Of a stretch of DNA of 64,000 bases, positions 8,515 to 17,748 are shown piece by piece; position 1 is the first letter of the stretch, and each line of letters opens with the position of its first letter. The notes below the pieces were generated by a model, which saw only the letters and a program-made list of their open reading frames with translations, was not told where the DNA came from and did no database searches. The position numbers were made by a program, and so were the translations under genes. The stretch is from the NCBI RefSeq assembly GCF_021129235.1, contig NZ_JAJOMA010000008.1, positions 1-64,000 on the forward strand, in the 5' to 3' direction. Source of the DNA: Kineosporia mesophila. GTDB taxonomy: Bacteria; Actinomycetota; Actinomycetes; Actinomycetales; Kineosporiaceae.

Positions 8515-9369
8515 GTGAACATTAATTCTGCAGCGGAAATTTCGATCAGCGAGTCAACATCTCGCGACTCTCTACTTCAGCAGGTGAGCAGTGACCAGGG
8601 TGGCCAGCGGGGAAAGCTCAAGAGGGCCATCGTCCTGACCGCGACACTCAAGCCCGCGGAGACGGTGTACAAGCTCAAGCGCTCTGATCTGGATGTCCGT
8701 CGATCGGACTACCTGACGTCAGTGGAGCGCTGGTGCCAGAACAGCCTCAAAGCCTGGGACGATGCCTATCTGATTGACAACTCTCCCGATCTCAGCCCGC
8801 AACAGTGGAGTGAGTTCAGCGATCAGGTCGATCAGCGGTCGAACGGTCAGATCACAGCACTGCACGTGGACGTACAGCCAGACCTCAAAGCGACTCTCCT
8901 GCAGAAGGGGAGGGAGGAAGCCAAACTCCTCGACGCCGCATCAGTCGCCCTCCGACAGCGCGGTGTCACCTACTTCGGCAAGGTGACCGGCCGCCTGTTC
9001 GTAGCTAATGTCAATCAAGCGGTCCCGCCGGACAGGAACCAGGGAATCAGCGCGGCCATCTCGAATCGGCTTCACATGAGCGACACCCGGTTCTTCGCTA
9101 TGCCCGTGGAAGAGTGGCTGGCCCACTACATGGGCATGGAAGCGGACGTTGATGAGCCTAACGGCATCATGCTCGAACACGTTTTTGCAAGGCGCACCAT
9201 GACGGCGATCGGTGCGGGCAGTACGTTTGTCAGTATGCCGAGGCTTCCCCGGTTTATCGGATCGTCCGGTTCGATGGATATCGACTATGGCTCGTTGGCC
9301 GGCAGAGTGAAACGCTCGATGCACGAACTGATCCGACTCCCATATATGCGCTACTCCGTGACCCTGTGA
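8515..9369 (+). CDS. Uncharacterised protein of glycan locus, possible glycosyltransferase
   Basis: A 284-residue soluble protein without signal peptide. After a variable 37-residue N-terminus it reads RAIVLTATLKPAETVYKL, then a segment with RRSDYLTSVERWCQ and DDAYLIDNSPDLS. This layout resembles GT-A-like proteins of capsule loci that begin with an ILTATI-type strand, but no DxD motif is obvious. It sits between rmlB (12 bp) and the flippase gene (4-bp GTGA overlap), so it belongs to the assembly operon. A role as transferase or polymer-modifying enzyme is inferred only from position and fold-like pattern. Confidence 0.8.
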   Translation: MNINSAAEISISESTSRDSLLQQVSSDQGGQRGKLKRAIVLTATLKPAETVYKLKRSDLDVRRSDYLTSVERWCQNSLKAWDDAYLIDNSPDLSPQQWSEFSDQVDQRSNGQITALHVDVQPDLKATLLQKGREEAKLLDAASVALRQRGVTYFGKVTGRLFVANVNQAVPPDRNQGISAAISNRLHMSDTRFFAMPVEEWLAHYMGMEADVDEPNGIMLEHVFARRTMTAIGAGSTFVSMPRLPRFIGSSGSMDIDYGSLAGRVKRSMHELIRLPYMRYSVTL

Positions 9370-10646
9370 CTGGACAGACAATACAGATTGTCCGTCAGAT
9401 GAAGGCGGTCACGAAGTCAGGTGTTGCTGGGGATACGGTCTTCATCCTCTTGGCCTCAGTGGTTTCGCAGGCAGCTGCCGCAGGCTCCTACTTGCTATTG
9501 GCCCGGTCCGTTGGGCCTGAGGATTTCGGTAGCGCCATTGCTATCTCCGGCTTAGTCCTCAGCCTGGTGGGACTGGCGGAGTTCGGTACGAGTAACCTCG
9601 TGACACGAGAGATCGCCGCCCAGAAAATCACTCTGGCGGATGCCTTCCACGGCGTGCTTAGTCGATCCTTGGTCATGACGGGTGCTGGAGCTGGTCTGGC
9701 CATTGTTCTGGATCTCATCGAACAGGTGACCGGGGCCGAGGCTTTCATGGTTGCCATTCTCGTTGCGGGGATGAGTCTTTCGACTGGGCTACAGGGCATC
9801 ATGCGGGGGCGGCGCCGCGTTCGGCTGGCCTCCTGGCTTGGTGCTTCTGACAAACTAGTCGGACTAGCCATCGTTGGTGCGACGCTTCTGACCGGACAGC
9901 GAACCGCTGTGCTCACGCTGTTAGCCGCACTCAGTGTCGGACCGTGGCTGGTGTCTGCCTACATCGGAGTAGCTCTGCTCTCGGAGTCGGGAACGCGCCG
10001 GTTGCGTTGGGTCCACCCTTATCGCGGATCACTGGGTTTCGGTCTGACCTCCTCGGTGACAAGCGTCCAGACCGTTGATGCCACGGCCATCGCCTGGCTG
10101 GCAGGACCAGCCGCAGCTGGTCAGTTCGGTGCAGTATCAAAGTGGGTTGCGCCCTTCAATCTGGTTGTTGCTGCTCTGTCACAGGCCGCACTGCCGCGGT
10201 TAGCCGCAGCACGAACGACTTCTCTTGCGTTGAGGGAACTGACTCACGGGCTATGGGCACCGGCACTGTCGTGTATCGCTGCCCTCATCACGGCAATCGC
10301 CAGCCCGTGGGTCGTCGAACTCCTCCTGGGATCTGCTTTCGCCGGCTCGGCGTCGGTCCTCAGCCTGGTGGCGCTGGCAACGATCCCGGCAGGAGCAAGT
10401 CAGATTGCACTGACGCTCTTGCAAGCGCGTGGTGCTGAAGGGCGGGCCGCCCGAAACATCGTGGCGGCGGTCGTCCTGCAACTGGCCGCGATCTGTGTAG
10501 GAAGTGTTCTTTTTGGAGCGGTCGGAAGTGGAGCAGCCATCCTCGTCACACAGACCATGCTCGCCGGGTTGCTGATCCGAGAGGTACGTACGCTCCTGCG
10601 ATCCGAGCGGCAGGTTCCGCCGAGGATGCACGAGTCCGTCCGATGA
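9366..10646 (+). CDS. Wzx-type polysaccharide flippase (copy 1)
   Basis: A 426-residue membrane protein of the MOP/polysaccharide-transporter superfamily with about 12 predicted helices. The N-terminal pattern VFILLASVVSQAAAAGSYLLLARSVGPEDFG is typical (read as helix 1 followed by the R-x-LGPxxFG-like turn). It should flip lipid-linked repeat units across the cytoplasmic membrane. It starts with GTG overlapping the previous stop (GTGA), and its own stop overlaps the next gene (ATGA). It is flanked by two glycosyltransferases and a Wzy-like polymerase, so all parts of a Wzx/Wzy system are adjacent. Confidence 0.9.
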   Translation: MTGQTIQIVRQMKAVTKSGVAGDTVFILLASVVSQAAAAGSYLLLARSVGPEDFGSAIAISGLVLSLVGLAEFGTSNLVTREIAAQKITLADAFHGVLSRSLVMTGAGAGLAIVLDLIEQVTGAEAFMVAILVAGMSLSTGLQGIMRGRRRVRLASWLGASDKLVGLAIVGATLLTGQRTAVLTLLAALSVGPWLVSAYIGVALLSESGTRRLRWVHPYRGSLGFGLTSSVTSVQTVDATAIAWLAGPAAAGQFGAVSKWVAPFNLVVAALSQAALPRLAAARTTSLALRELTHGLWAPALSCIAALITAIASPWVVELLLGSAFAGSASVLSLVALATIPAGASQIALTLLQARGAEGRAARNIVAAVVLQLAAICVGSVLFGAVGSGAAILVTQTMLAGLLIREVRTLLRSERQVPPRMHESVR

Positions 10647-11827
10647 GCTTAAGAGCGCGTTCCGGTAGCTCAACAAAATCTGAGGGTTCTGGGCGCCGCA
10701 AGATCTGGCGAATCCTGGAGCCGAACTCTTCTGGGCACCGGTTCTGGTATGTAGCCCTTCTGCTGGAACAGATTTCAGCTTCTGGTCCGGCGGTGGGCAG
10801 CGGCATCTTGGTGACGCGACCTCGGGCGATCCAGCAACCGGCTTGGGACGAGCACCTTGCGGGCCGTACGATCGACGGATCGTGGCGGCTTCTGACAACT
10901 GAACAGAGCCATCGCGAGATGCTGAAGGAAGCTTCTCTGGCCGGTGACGAACTGGTCATTCCTGATGCCGATGGTTGGCTACCAGCCCTAGTGGCTCTTC
11001 GTGTCTTCGATCGCCGAAAAGTCTCTGGTTCGCTCTTACTGATGCGTCCGTCACCGGATGCGAGTTGGCAATCGAAGGCCCGGCATTCATTCAAGCGTCT
11101 GCTACTCGCGCTTCTCGGCGCCTTGCATCCGGAACTGCGGGTCTACCGGCTGGTGGCGGTCAAGCAGCGGGACAACGATGTGGAAGACCCCGTGCAGTTC
11201 GACCCGGCAAACATCTCTCGTGAGGACTGGCTCACGCAGAACGGTTTGGACGTCGAGCGCAGGTGGGTCGTGGTGCTGGGGGAGGCTAGCGAACGCAAGT
11301 GTATCGACCTCCTGGCGATGGCAATGGGGCGTTCAGATGTCGGGCAGGCAGGTTGGGGGCTCGTGGTCTTGGGGAAGCCGGCCACCGAAAAGATCAGGTC
11401 TGAGCTCATGGGCTTATCCGCATCGCACCCTGAGCGGGTTGTCTTCCGGCCAGGGTTCCTGACCGACCAGGAATTCGACACATGGGTCGCCTGTGCGGAT
11501 GTCGTGCCAGTGCTTCACCGTAACGAAGGTTCTAGCGGAGTTCTGCTCAAGTGCTGGGCAGCAGGGACTTTCACGATCGTCGGCGGAGCCCGAAGCGTCG
11601 TAGAGGCATCATCATCGCTCGATATGAATTGCCTGACGATTGAGAATCTCACTGTCGATGAAGTAGCAGCTCCATTCTTCGACCGTGACCTGCTGCCGGG
11701 CGGAGAATCCCGAGGAGGATGGGAAGAACGGTCGCAGAATTTTTCCCGGACATTGCTCGGAACGACGGTACAGCGTATGCATCGACATGGGTCTGAAATC
11801 CGGCCACAGCAGGGAGAACCGCGATGA
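10643..11827 (+). CDS. Glycosyltransferase (GT-B like)
   Basis: A 394-residue protein. The N-terminal half starts RILEPNSSGHRFWYVALLLE, a pattern like the Gly-rich first loop of GT-B enzymes. The C-terminal half has RWVVVLGEASERK, VVFRPGFLTDQEFDTWVACADVV and the donor-binding-like NEGSSGVLLKCWAAG. These are features of GT1/GT4-like transferases, although the overall sequence is divergent. It is translationally coupled on both sides (ATGA overlaps at 10643 and 11824). The sugar donor is unknown, and dTDP-rhamnose from the neighbouring cassette is a natural candidate. Confidence 0.75.
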   Translation: MSLRARSGSSTKSEGSGRRKIWRILEPNSSGHRFWYVALLLEQISASGPAVGSGILVTRPRAIQQPAWDEHLAGRTIDGSWRLLTTEQSHREMLKEASLAGDELVIPDADGWLPALVALRVFDRRKVSGSLLLMRPSPDASWQSKARHSFKRLLLALLGALHPELRVYRLVAVKQRDNDVEDPVQFDPANISREDWLTQNGLDVERRWVVVLGEASERKCIDLLAMAMGRSDVGQAGWGLVVLGKPATEKIRSELMGLSASHPERVVFRPGFLTDQEFDTWVACADVVPVLHRNEGSSGVLLKCWAAGTFTIVGGARSVVEASSSLDMNCLTIENLTVDEVAAPFFDRDLLPGGESRGGWEERSQNFSRTLLGTTVQRMHRHGSEIRPQQGEPR

Positions 11828-13035
11828 CCGACACTCGTGCAGGAACGGCAGCCAGAGGCTCGATCTTTCTTGTCCGAGGGGCATTTAGGCCGGGATCGGA
11901 CGCAGTCTCCCGTTCCATGCTGGAACTTGCTCTGGCTATCCAGCGGGCTGGACAGGACGTCAAGATCATCTCATGGACAGGGCCTGGCCAGTTCGGCATG
12001 CTCGACCTCGCCGGTCCAGGAACGGTGGTACCTCTTGGGCCCGGGTCGGACAGCGGCCGCTACACCAGCATGGACCGGGCTACCTTCCTAGTTAAGGCTG
12101 CGCTGTATCTCTGGAACAACGCCCAGCGTGGTGACAGCGTAGTAACGCTGGAGGACCCGACAGCCCTAGGGCTTGCCGCGGTGCCCGTCCGCTGGCGCCG
12201 GAAGGTTAAGCACTACACGTATCTGATGGATCTGCAATCCATCCAGTATCTTTCGCTCCACCATGGTGGACTTCGGTCCGCCGTGATCAATCGAATCCGT
12301 CGCGAACTTGACCGGTTCACCTGGCGCAGTTCGGACGCGGTCGTCGTTCTCGGCGAGTGTATGAAAACTATTGTTCAGAGCGTTGAATCATGTGCTCGCG
12401 TCGAGGTCATCCCGATCTGGCAAGACAGCTCCCGTATCCATCCGGTGGAAGCAGGAGGGATCCGTCAAGCGCTCGGAACTGGTGACAAGCTGGTGGTCAT
12501 GTACCACGGACATGCGACCTACCGACAGCCCATGAACCTGATTCTCGCCGCGGCAGAGGAGTTACGTGCCGACTCAGGGATCACCTTCAGTGTTGTAGGC
12601 AACGGGCCGTCGGTCGACTGGCTCAAGCAGTCTGCTGCGGAACGCAAGCTGACCAATATCGATGTCCAGGCGAGTGTCGATAAGTTTGACTTTTTGACAG
12701 TACTATCGTCTGCAGACGTGCATCTGGCCATCTTGGACGAACGCGCGACTGGGACGTGTGTCCCGTCCAAGACATATACGGCCATGGCCGTGGGAAAGCC
12801 GTGCCTTTACCTTGGCGCAGAATACGGTCAGGCTGCCATGGATGTCACGGCCGCACGGTCTGGCTACGTCGTCGCTACTGATGATTTGCGGGGATTCGTC
12901 GCCTGCCTCCATGAGCTGTCGAATAACGAGGCCGATCGTCTTCAGATGGGGCAGCGTGGGCTTGAGTACTTCACTAGAGAACGGGATCTGGCCGTGATTG
13001 GTGAGAAGTGGATGGATCTCCTTGTCAGCGTCTAG
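11824..13035 (+). CDS. Glycosyltransferase, GT4 type
   Basis: A 403-residue GT-B enzyme. N-terminal: GSIFLVRGAFRPGSDAVSR, the acceptor-side Rossmann loop. Middle: SSDAVVVLGECM then VVMYHGHATYRQPMNLILAA, the usual start of the C-terminal donor domain. C-terminal: FSVVGNGPS, VHLAILDERATGTCVPSKTY and AMAVGKPCLY. It transfers a nucleotide sugar to a growing lipid-linked oligosaccharide at the inner membrane face. The ATG overlaps the upstream stop, and the polymerase gene begins inside its last codons. Confidence 0.85.
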   Translation: MTDTRAGTAARGSIFLVRGAFRPGSDAVSRSMLELALAIQRAGQDVKIISWTGPGQFGMLDLAGPGTVVPLGPGSDSGRYTSMDRATFLVKAALYLWNNAQRGDSVVTLEDPTALGLAAVPVRWRRKVKHYTYLMDLQSIQYLSLHHGGLRSAVINRIRRELDRFTWRSSDAVVVLGECMKTIVQSVESCARVEVIPIWQDSSRIHPVEAGGIRQALGTGDKLVVMYHGHATYRQPMNLILAAAEELRADSGITFSVVGNGPSVDWLKQSAAERKLTNIDVQASVDKFDFLTVLSSADVHLAILDERATGTCVPSKTYTAMAVGKPCLYLGAEYGQAAMDVTAARSGYVVATDDLRGFVACLHELSNNEADRLQMGQRGLEYFTRERDLAVIGEKWMDLLVSV

Positions 13036-14452
13036 CTACGTAATAGAAGCGAATGTCAGCAGACGAGAGACATATTCGCCTGGCGGGGTCTTCGCCGGCG
13101 TCGGACTGTTCCTCGTCATCGGTGTGCTTGCTCCCGCCGCGATCACTTCATGGACGGATTCCTCAACCGGCCCTTGGAAATGGTTCCTTGCTCTCAGCGT
13201 GCTGGCGGCCCTTCGGTATTCTGTGCTGGTTGCGGTGGGTGCCCCGAGGCTTTACGAGCTGACTTTTTGGCTTTTCGTATATCTTTTCCTGGGGCTGGCG
13301 CCCATGGTGCAGATCAGGATGAACGCGTACCCAGAAACGACCCCGGGAATGCTGACCCAGATTGGTGGTCGGAGCGCTGCGGTCATCGTTATTGGGGTGC
13401 TGGCATTTATGGTTGGAGCGTTGGTTTCGCGGCCTTCGGGTGAAACCGGTGCTTCGCGTGTGCGTATAGTTGACGCAAACGCTGCGATGAAGCTCTCTTT
13501 CTTCTCGCTCGTGTACACGCTGTGGTACATCCACGCCGTCGGACCGGCCCTCTTTTCCGATAGAAGCACGTATTCGGTTGCGAGGAGTCTGCTGTGGCCG
13601 AATCCGGCTGTCGGGTCGATAGTTAGCGCCTTGGCAACGACTCCGCTTCTCGTGAGTACCGCTGCTCTCCTCATCGTTTATAAACGTGAGCCAAAAGGTT
13701 CGCTCAAACTTTTGATTGCTGCGCAGATCGTGACCCTCATGTTAGTCGTCAACCCTGTCAGCGGTGCGCGGATCGCCTTTGGATCGGTTTTGCTCAGTTT
13801 GATTGCGATGCTTGGCGGATTCGGCACCAGCAAACGCTTTAGAATCAGCGCGATAACAGTGCTTATCGGGATGTCTCTGATCTTTCCGTATGCTGACTAC
13901 TTCAGGCACGGTGCTGAGGGGCAATCGGCCTTCGGTAAAGGAAATCCTATTGAGGCGATGACGAAGGGCGACTTCGACGGATACGCTCAGGTGACTAATA
14001 GCGTCAACTATGTGGACAATCACGGAGTGACTTATGGAAATCAAGCCCTTGGAGTTGTCCTCTTCTGGGTGCCGCGGAGCATCTGGCCAGAAAAGGCTGA
14101 TGACACTGGGGTAGTCTTAGCCGCTGACCGTGGTTATGGCTTCAAGAATCTTTCTGCTCCGCTGTGGTCAGAGCTGTACATCAACGGCAAGTGGGCCGCG
14201 CTTGCTCTGGGCATGGCGCTCTTGGGGTGGGTGCTGAAGCGCCAAGATAACTTGCGTGTTCGATTGCCCGAAGTCGGGGTCGCCGGAACAATTTTGCCCT
14301 TCACCATGCTGATCATCCTGCGGGGCTCGCTACTTCAGGCTATCGCGAGTTTTGCTGCGGTGATCCTGTTCTCGTTGTTCGTCACCCGCAGCGTTCTGGA
14401 CGTCCAACCTGGGGCTCGGGACCAGTCCCAGCAACTACCGTCCCCACGCTGA
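12998..14452 (+). CDS. Wzy-like oligosaccharide repeat-unit polymerase
   Basis: A polytopic protein of up to 484 residues with about 11-12 membrane segments. Features are FLVIGVLAPAAITSW near the N-terminus, a large outer loop around residues 300-380 (GNPIEAMTKGDFDGYAQ... GNQALGVVLFWVPRSIWPEKADDTG) and C-terminal helices. The VPRSIWPEK-type loop is frequent in the oligosaccharide repeat-unit polymerase family of gene clusters. The GTG at 12998 would overlap the upstream gene by 38 bp, and a start after 13036 is possible. Codon use is AT-richer than the average for the window. It ends the rightward operon, followed by a strong terminator hairpin. Confidence 0.82.
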   Translation: MVRSGWISLSASSYVIEANVSRRETYSPGGVFAGVGLFLVIGVLAPAAITSWTDSSTGPWKWFLALSVLAALRYSVLVAVGAPRLYELTFWLFVYLFLGLAPMVQIRMNAYPETTPGMLTQIGGRSAAVIVIGVLAFMVGALVSRPSGETGASRVRIVDANAAMKLSFFSLVYTLWYIHAVGPALFSDRSTYSVARSLLWPNPAVGSIVSALATTPLLVSTAALLIVYKREPKGSLKLLIAAQIVTLMLVVNPVSGARIAFGSVLLSLIAMLGGFGTSKRFRISAITVLIGMSLIFPYADYFRHGAEGQSAFGKGNPIEAMTKGDFDGYAQVTNSVNYVDNHGVTYGNQALGVVLFWVPRSIWPEKADDTGVVLAADRGYGFKNLSAPLWSELYINGKWAALALGMALLGWVLKRQDNLRVRLPEVGVAGTILPFTMLIILRGSLLQAIASFAAVILFSLFVTRSVLDVQPGARDQSQQLPSPR

Positions 14453-14479
14453 AGCCGTCGCGCCACTAACATTCCGTGA

Positions 14480-14506
14480 GGGGAGGCTGGGTGAACCAGC
14501 CTCCCC
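14480..14506. terminator. Bidirectional hairpin terminator
   Basis: A perfect 11-bp stem (GGGGAGGCTGG / CCAGCCTCCCC) around GTGAA, located between the convergent polymerase gene (end 14452) and the leftward gene ending at 14515. It also marks the point where base composition changes to the higher GC of the rest of the window. Confidence 0.8.
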
Positions 14507-14514
14507 GGCAGGTG

Positions 14515-15519
14515 TTACTGGGCGGCGCCTCGGGTGCTGACGAGTGCCTGCGTCCGGCGGACAGCCGCTCCCGTGAGATCCCACAAAAGCCTCTTGGGAT
14601 CTCTGCGTGGAATCCCGAAGTGAGCTGCTGCGGTGTCTCGCCAGGCGGGGTGTTCTGATCCCCAGAACCAGGATTGTGGGTCTCGGGAAGCCGGCAGCAT
14701 CCGGGCCAGTCCCCGGTGCTTCTCGGCGGGCAGGTGCCACAGGGGGAGTGTCAGGTCGCCGGGCAGCACGGTGCGGTGCGTCGGCGCGGTCCAGATCCGC
14801 CGGATGTACGGCGATGCCTGCTCGACGCGGGTGTAGCGCAGGGCGAAGTTCATGAGTTGCTCCTCGGTGACGAACCGAGGGAGGTTCTTCGTCCACTGGT
14901 CCAGACTGAACTGCCAGGCTTCTTCGACCCGCGGTGCGATGGCATCCCAGGTCGAGGACGTAAATCCGTAGAGTTCGCCGCCGTAGTGTCGCGGTGCCTG
15001 CGTGTGCGCCAGGTCGAGTTGGCGGTGCAGTTCGCCGGCCGTGACGGCCGAGAGCCCCTGGCATACGTAGTCGAGGTCGTACTCGGTGTCGTAGGCGAGG
15101 AAGCCGTCTGTCGGAATGGCTTCGGCGACAGGCTTCAGGCTTCCGGTGCAGATGACGTCGGGATCGAGCAGGAGGATCCGGTCTTCTGCTGCCGGGTAGG
15201 CCGCGGCCAGACAGGCGAGCGCGTCGATGGAGAACAATGACGCATTGAACGAATGGAAAAAGCCGGCCGGAGGCTGGTGGTTGAACTGGGTCAGCAGGAC
15301 TCGGGCATCGAGCTCGGCCAGCCGCCGTTCCATCTCTTCGCCCGGTGACGTGGTGGTTACCAGCACGACGGTGAGTTCTGGATTCCAGCGACGCAGCGAG
15401 GAGAAGCACAGATCGATCAGGCCATGAAAGGTCCTGAGGGAATCATCATTCGCTGAGCGGAGATTGGGGCTGTCCGAGGCCGGAGCCGGGGTGAACGCGA
15501 TGGCTGCGACGGTGCTCAT
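14515..15519 (-). CDS. Probable GT-A type glycosyltransferase
   Basis: A 334-residue soluble protein. It begins with a GT-A-like segment (CFSSLRRWNPELTVVLVTT) and carries DRILLLDPDVICTGSL, where DPDV matches the DxD-type metal/nucleotide-sugar site. Later segments are HYGGELYGFTSSTWDAI and FVTEEQLMNFALRYT. This order (strand, DxD, glycine-rich acceptor loop, E-E-Q) resembles GT8/GT77-like enzymes, but the family is not certain. The ATG overlaps the stop of the upstream GT4 gene (ATGA), so it is the last gene of a leftward three-gene operon. Confidence 0.7.
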   Translation of the reverse strand: MSTVAAIAFTPAPASDSPNLRSANDDSLRTFHGLIDLCFSSLRRWNPELTVVLVTTTSPGEEMERRLAELDARVLLTQFNHQPPAGFFHSFNASLFSIDALACLAAAYPAAEDRILLLDPDVICTGSLKPVAEAIPTDGFLAYDTEYDLDYVCQGLSAVTAGELHRQLDLAHTQAPRHYGGELYGFTSSTWDAIAPRVEEAWQFSLDQWTKNLPRFVTEEQLMNFALRYTRVEQASPYIRRIWTAPTHRTVLPGDLTLPLWHLPAEKHRGLARMLPASRDPQSWFWGSEHPAWRDTAAAHFGIPRRDPKRLLWDLTGAAVRRTQALVSTRGAAQ

Positions 15520-16622
15520 CGGACTGGAGCCACCTGTTCGACGGCCTTCATGACGACGGCGGCGAGCTCATGTGGAGTGTGGCGGGTGACCGGGTGGTCG
15601 AGCAAAGGACCGGTCCAGTCGTCTTTGCTCTGTCGCAGCGCGATCGCCAGTTGCTGCGGTTCGGGTTCGCTGGAGATCACGCCGGGCATGTGCTGGATGG
15701 AGGGAGTCACGCCGCAGGCGTTGGAGACGACGACCTGCAGGCCGGCTGCCAGCCCTTCGTTGACGACGAGGCCCCAGACCTCTTCCTTGCTGGGAAGCAC
15801 GAGCGTGTTCGCTGAGGCGTAGGCCCTGACCAGGTCTCCGCCGTCCAGCGATCCGGTGAACCTGACCGCCGAGTCCAGGTCAAGGTGGCTGGCGAGCGTC
15901 TTCAAGCGGTCTTCCTCGGGGCCGTCACCGACCAGGGTGAGTGTGTCGTGCGGCTGCCGTACGGCCTCGAAGGCGTGAACCAGGCTGTCGACGTTCTTGC
16001 GGGGAATGAGCTGACCGACGTAGAGGTAGTGATGGCCGGACGTCGGGGCGAAATCGGGGCGCAGGTTGACCGCTTCTGCGAACCGGGCGACGTCGACCGT
16101 GTTGAAGCCCTCGACGATCTTTGCCCGGGGGACGCCGATCTCCTGGACGGAGCGGGTGGAGGCACTGCCGGCGGTGAGTACGAGGTCGGCACCCTGGAAG
16201 AACCATCGACGAGCCAGGGGGACCGGGCCGGTGGTGTACCGACGCGTTGCCAGGGTGCTTCGGTAGGAGGCGATGACGGGTACCCGGCGGACTCGGGCCC
16301 ACCAGCGGGCCGCCATGTAGGCCGGGGACTCCCAGCCGTCGATGACGATGGCCCGTGGGCGCTCGTTGATCATCTTGAGCAGCTGGAGGGACGGTGCGTA
16401 GATGACGGAGTCACCGGACGTCGTGAGTGCCTTGGCCTGGAGGAAGACAGTGGAGTGAGGGGCCTCGGTGAGGTCGATGTCCCAGGTGCGGTTGGGTTCG
16501 CTCCGGGCCATGAGAGCAACGGTGAGGTCGTGGGACTCGGAGATGGCCGACCACAGGGGAGCGCGGTACGGCGTGGGAACGTTGCTGATCCAGAGCACGC
16601 GGCCCCGCTGACTACCCGCCAC
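15516..16622 (-). CDS. Glycosyltransferase, GT4 type
   Basis: A 368-residue GT-B enzyme starting at a GTG (VAGSQRGRVLWISNVPTPYR). The C-terminal donor domain has HHYLYVGQLIPRKNVDSLVH, TLVGDGPEEDRLK and NTLVLPSKEEVWGLVVNEGL, where E-x7-E is the GT4 donor-site signature. It overlaps the previous gene by 11 bp and the next by 4 bp. It probably adds one sugar to the lipid-linked intermediate. Donor and linkage are unknown. Confidence 0.9.
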   Translation of the reverse strand: MAGSQRGRVLWISNVPTPYRAPLWSAISESHDLTVALMARSEPNRTWDIDLTEAPHSTVFLQAKALTTSGDSVIYAPSLQLLKMINERPRAIVIDGWESPAYMAARWWARVRRVPVIASYRSTLATRRYTTGPVPLARRWFFQGADLVLTAGSASTRSVQEIGVPRAKIVEGFNTVDVARFAEAVNLRPDFAPTSGHHYLYVGQLIPRKNVDSLVHAFEAVRQPHDTLTLVGDGPEEDRLKTLASHLDLDSAVRFTGSLDGGDLVRAYASANTLVLPSKEEVWGLVVNEGLAAGLQVVVSNACGVTPSIQHMPGVISSEPEPQQLAIALRQSKDDWTGPLLDHPVTRHTPHELAAVVMKAVEQVAPVR

Positions 16623-17748
16623 TGGCGAGACCTTCCGTTCGGAGTTCGTAGGATTCGAGCAGTTGGGTGCCGACGGTCTGCATGGAGAATCGCTTGGTGG
16701 CGGTATGCCTTGCGGTCTCGGCCATTTCGGCGCGGCGTCGGGGGTCGCTCAACAACAGCCCCAGCGCGGCGGTGAGCTGATCGGCTCCCGGCTCGATGAC
16801 CAGCGCGGCGTCATCGGTAGCCAGGAGATCGGCTACGCCGCAACTGACGGTGCAGATGGACGGAACGCCCGCGGCCAGTGCTTCGAGGAGCGTCATGGGG
16901 AAGGGCTCGTCGACGGAAGGCAGAGCGAAGACCGATGCTTCGGAGAGTCTTTTGACGGCCTCAGCGTGTGAGAGAGCGCCTTCGTACACCAGGGAACCCT
17001 CTACCTCGGGGTTCGAGCGGATGAACGTGAGGAGGCGTTCGAGCTCACCGTCGTCGGGGCCGATGATGCTGAACCGGGCGTCAATGCCCTGGGCGAGCAG
17101 GGCCCGCGCTGCTTCGGCGAAGTCCATCACTCGCTTACGAGGGTGAAGGCGGGCCATGAAGAGGACGTTCAGCCGCTCGGTGGGCCGCGGCCGATGCTCG
17201 CTCAGGGCAATGCCGTTGGGCAGCTGAACCGTGACGGACTGGTTCCCCAGAAGCGCTTTGAGTGCCTTCATCTCCAGGTCGGTGAGAACGAACCGCGAGG
17301 TGGCTCGTTTGAGGACGGGCAGCGTGAGCAGGCGGTCAATGGTGCGCGCCTGAATTCGCGCATCGGGCGTGATCATGCCGTGGGTCTGCGTGGTGTACGG
17401 AACCTTGAAGCGCATCAGCACGAGGGCGGCCAGGAGAGGGACCAGATCACGCGCCAGATGCAGGTGGGCCACGTCGAAGTCACGACCGTTGCGAAGGAGC
17501 CAGCGGACCATGGCCGGCGAGACCAGCCCCGAGAAGCGCATGCCGGGGATGGCGTTGTGAACAGGGAAGAGGTGCGCGGGCACACCCTCGATGGATTCAG
17601 GGGTGACACCGTCTCCCCGCCAGCCGGCCACGATACGGGCGTCATGTCCCCGCCGGCGCAGCTCCGCACACTGGTTCACCGCGACGGTCAGTGGCCCGCC
17701 GTACGAGGAGCGGTCGTCTACCAGTGTGACGACGTGAAGGATGCGCAT
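16612..17748 (-). CDS. Glycosyltransferase, GT4 type
   Basis: A 378-residue GT-B enzyme. The start at 17748 gives MRILHVVTLVDDRSSYGGP, the standard GT4 N-terminus with its glycine-rich loop. The frame is open 198 bp further upstream, but that part lacks protein character. The donor domain has NVLFMARLHPRKRVMDFAEA, FSIIGPDDGELERL and SVFALPSVDEPFPMTLLEAL (E-x7-E type). It is the first gene of the leftward GT trio ending at 14515. The ribosome site is weak. Confidence 0.9.
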   Translation of the reverse strand: MRILHVVTLVDDRSSYGGPLTVAVNQCAELRRRGHDARIVAGWRGDGVTPESIEGVPAHLFPVHNAIPGMRFSGLVSPAMVRWLLRNGRDFDVAHLHLARDLVPLLAALVLMRFKVPYTTQTHGMITPDARIQARTIDRLLTLPVLKRATSRFVLTDLEMKALKALLGNQSVTVQLPNGIALSEHRPRPTERLNVLFMARLHPRKRVMDFAEAARALLAQGIDARFSIIGPDDGELERLLTFIRSNPEVEGSLVYEGALSHAEAVKRLSEASVFALPSVDEPFPMTLLEALAAGVPSICTVSCGVADLLATDDAALVIEPGADQLTAALGLLLSDPRRRAEMAETARHTATKRFSMQTVGTQLLESYELRTEGLASGG

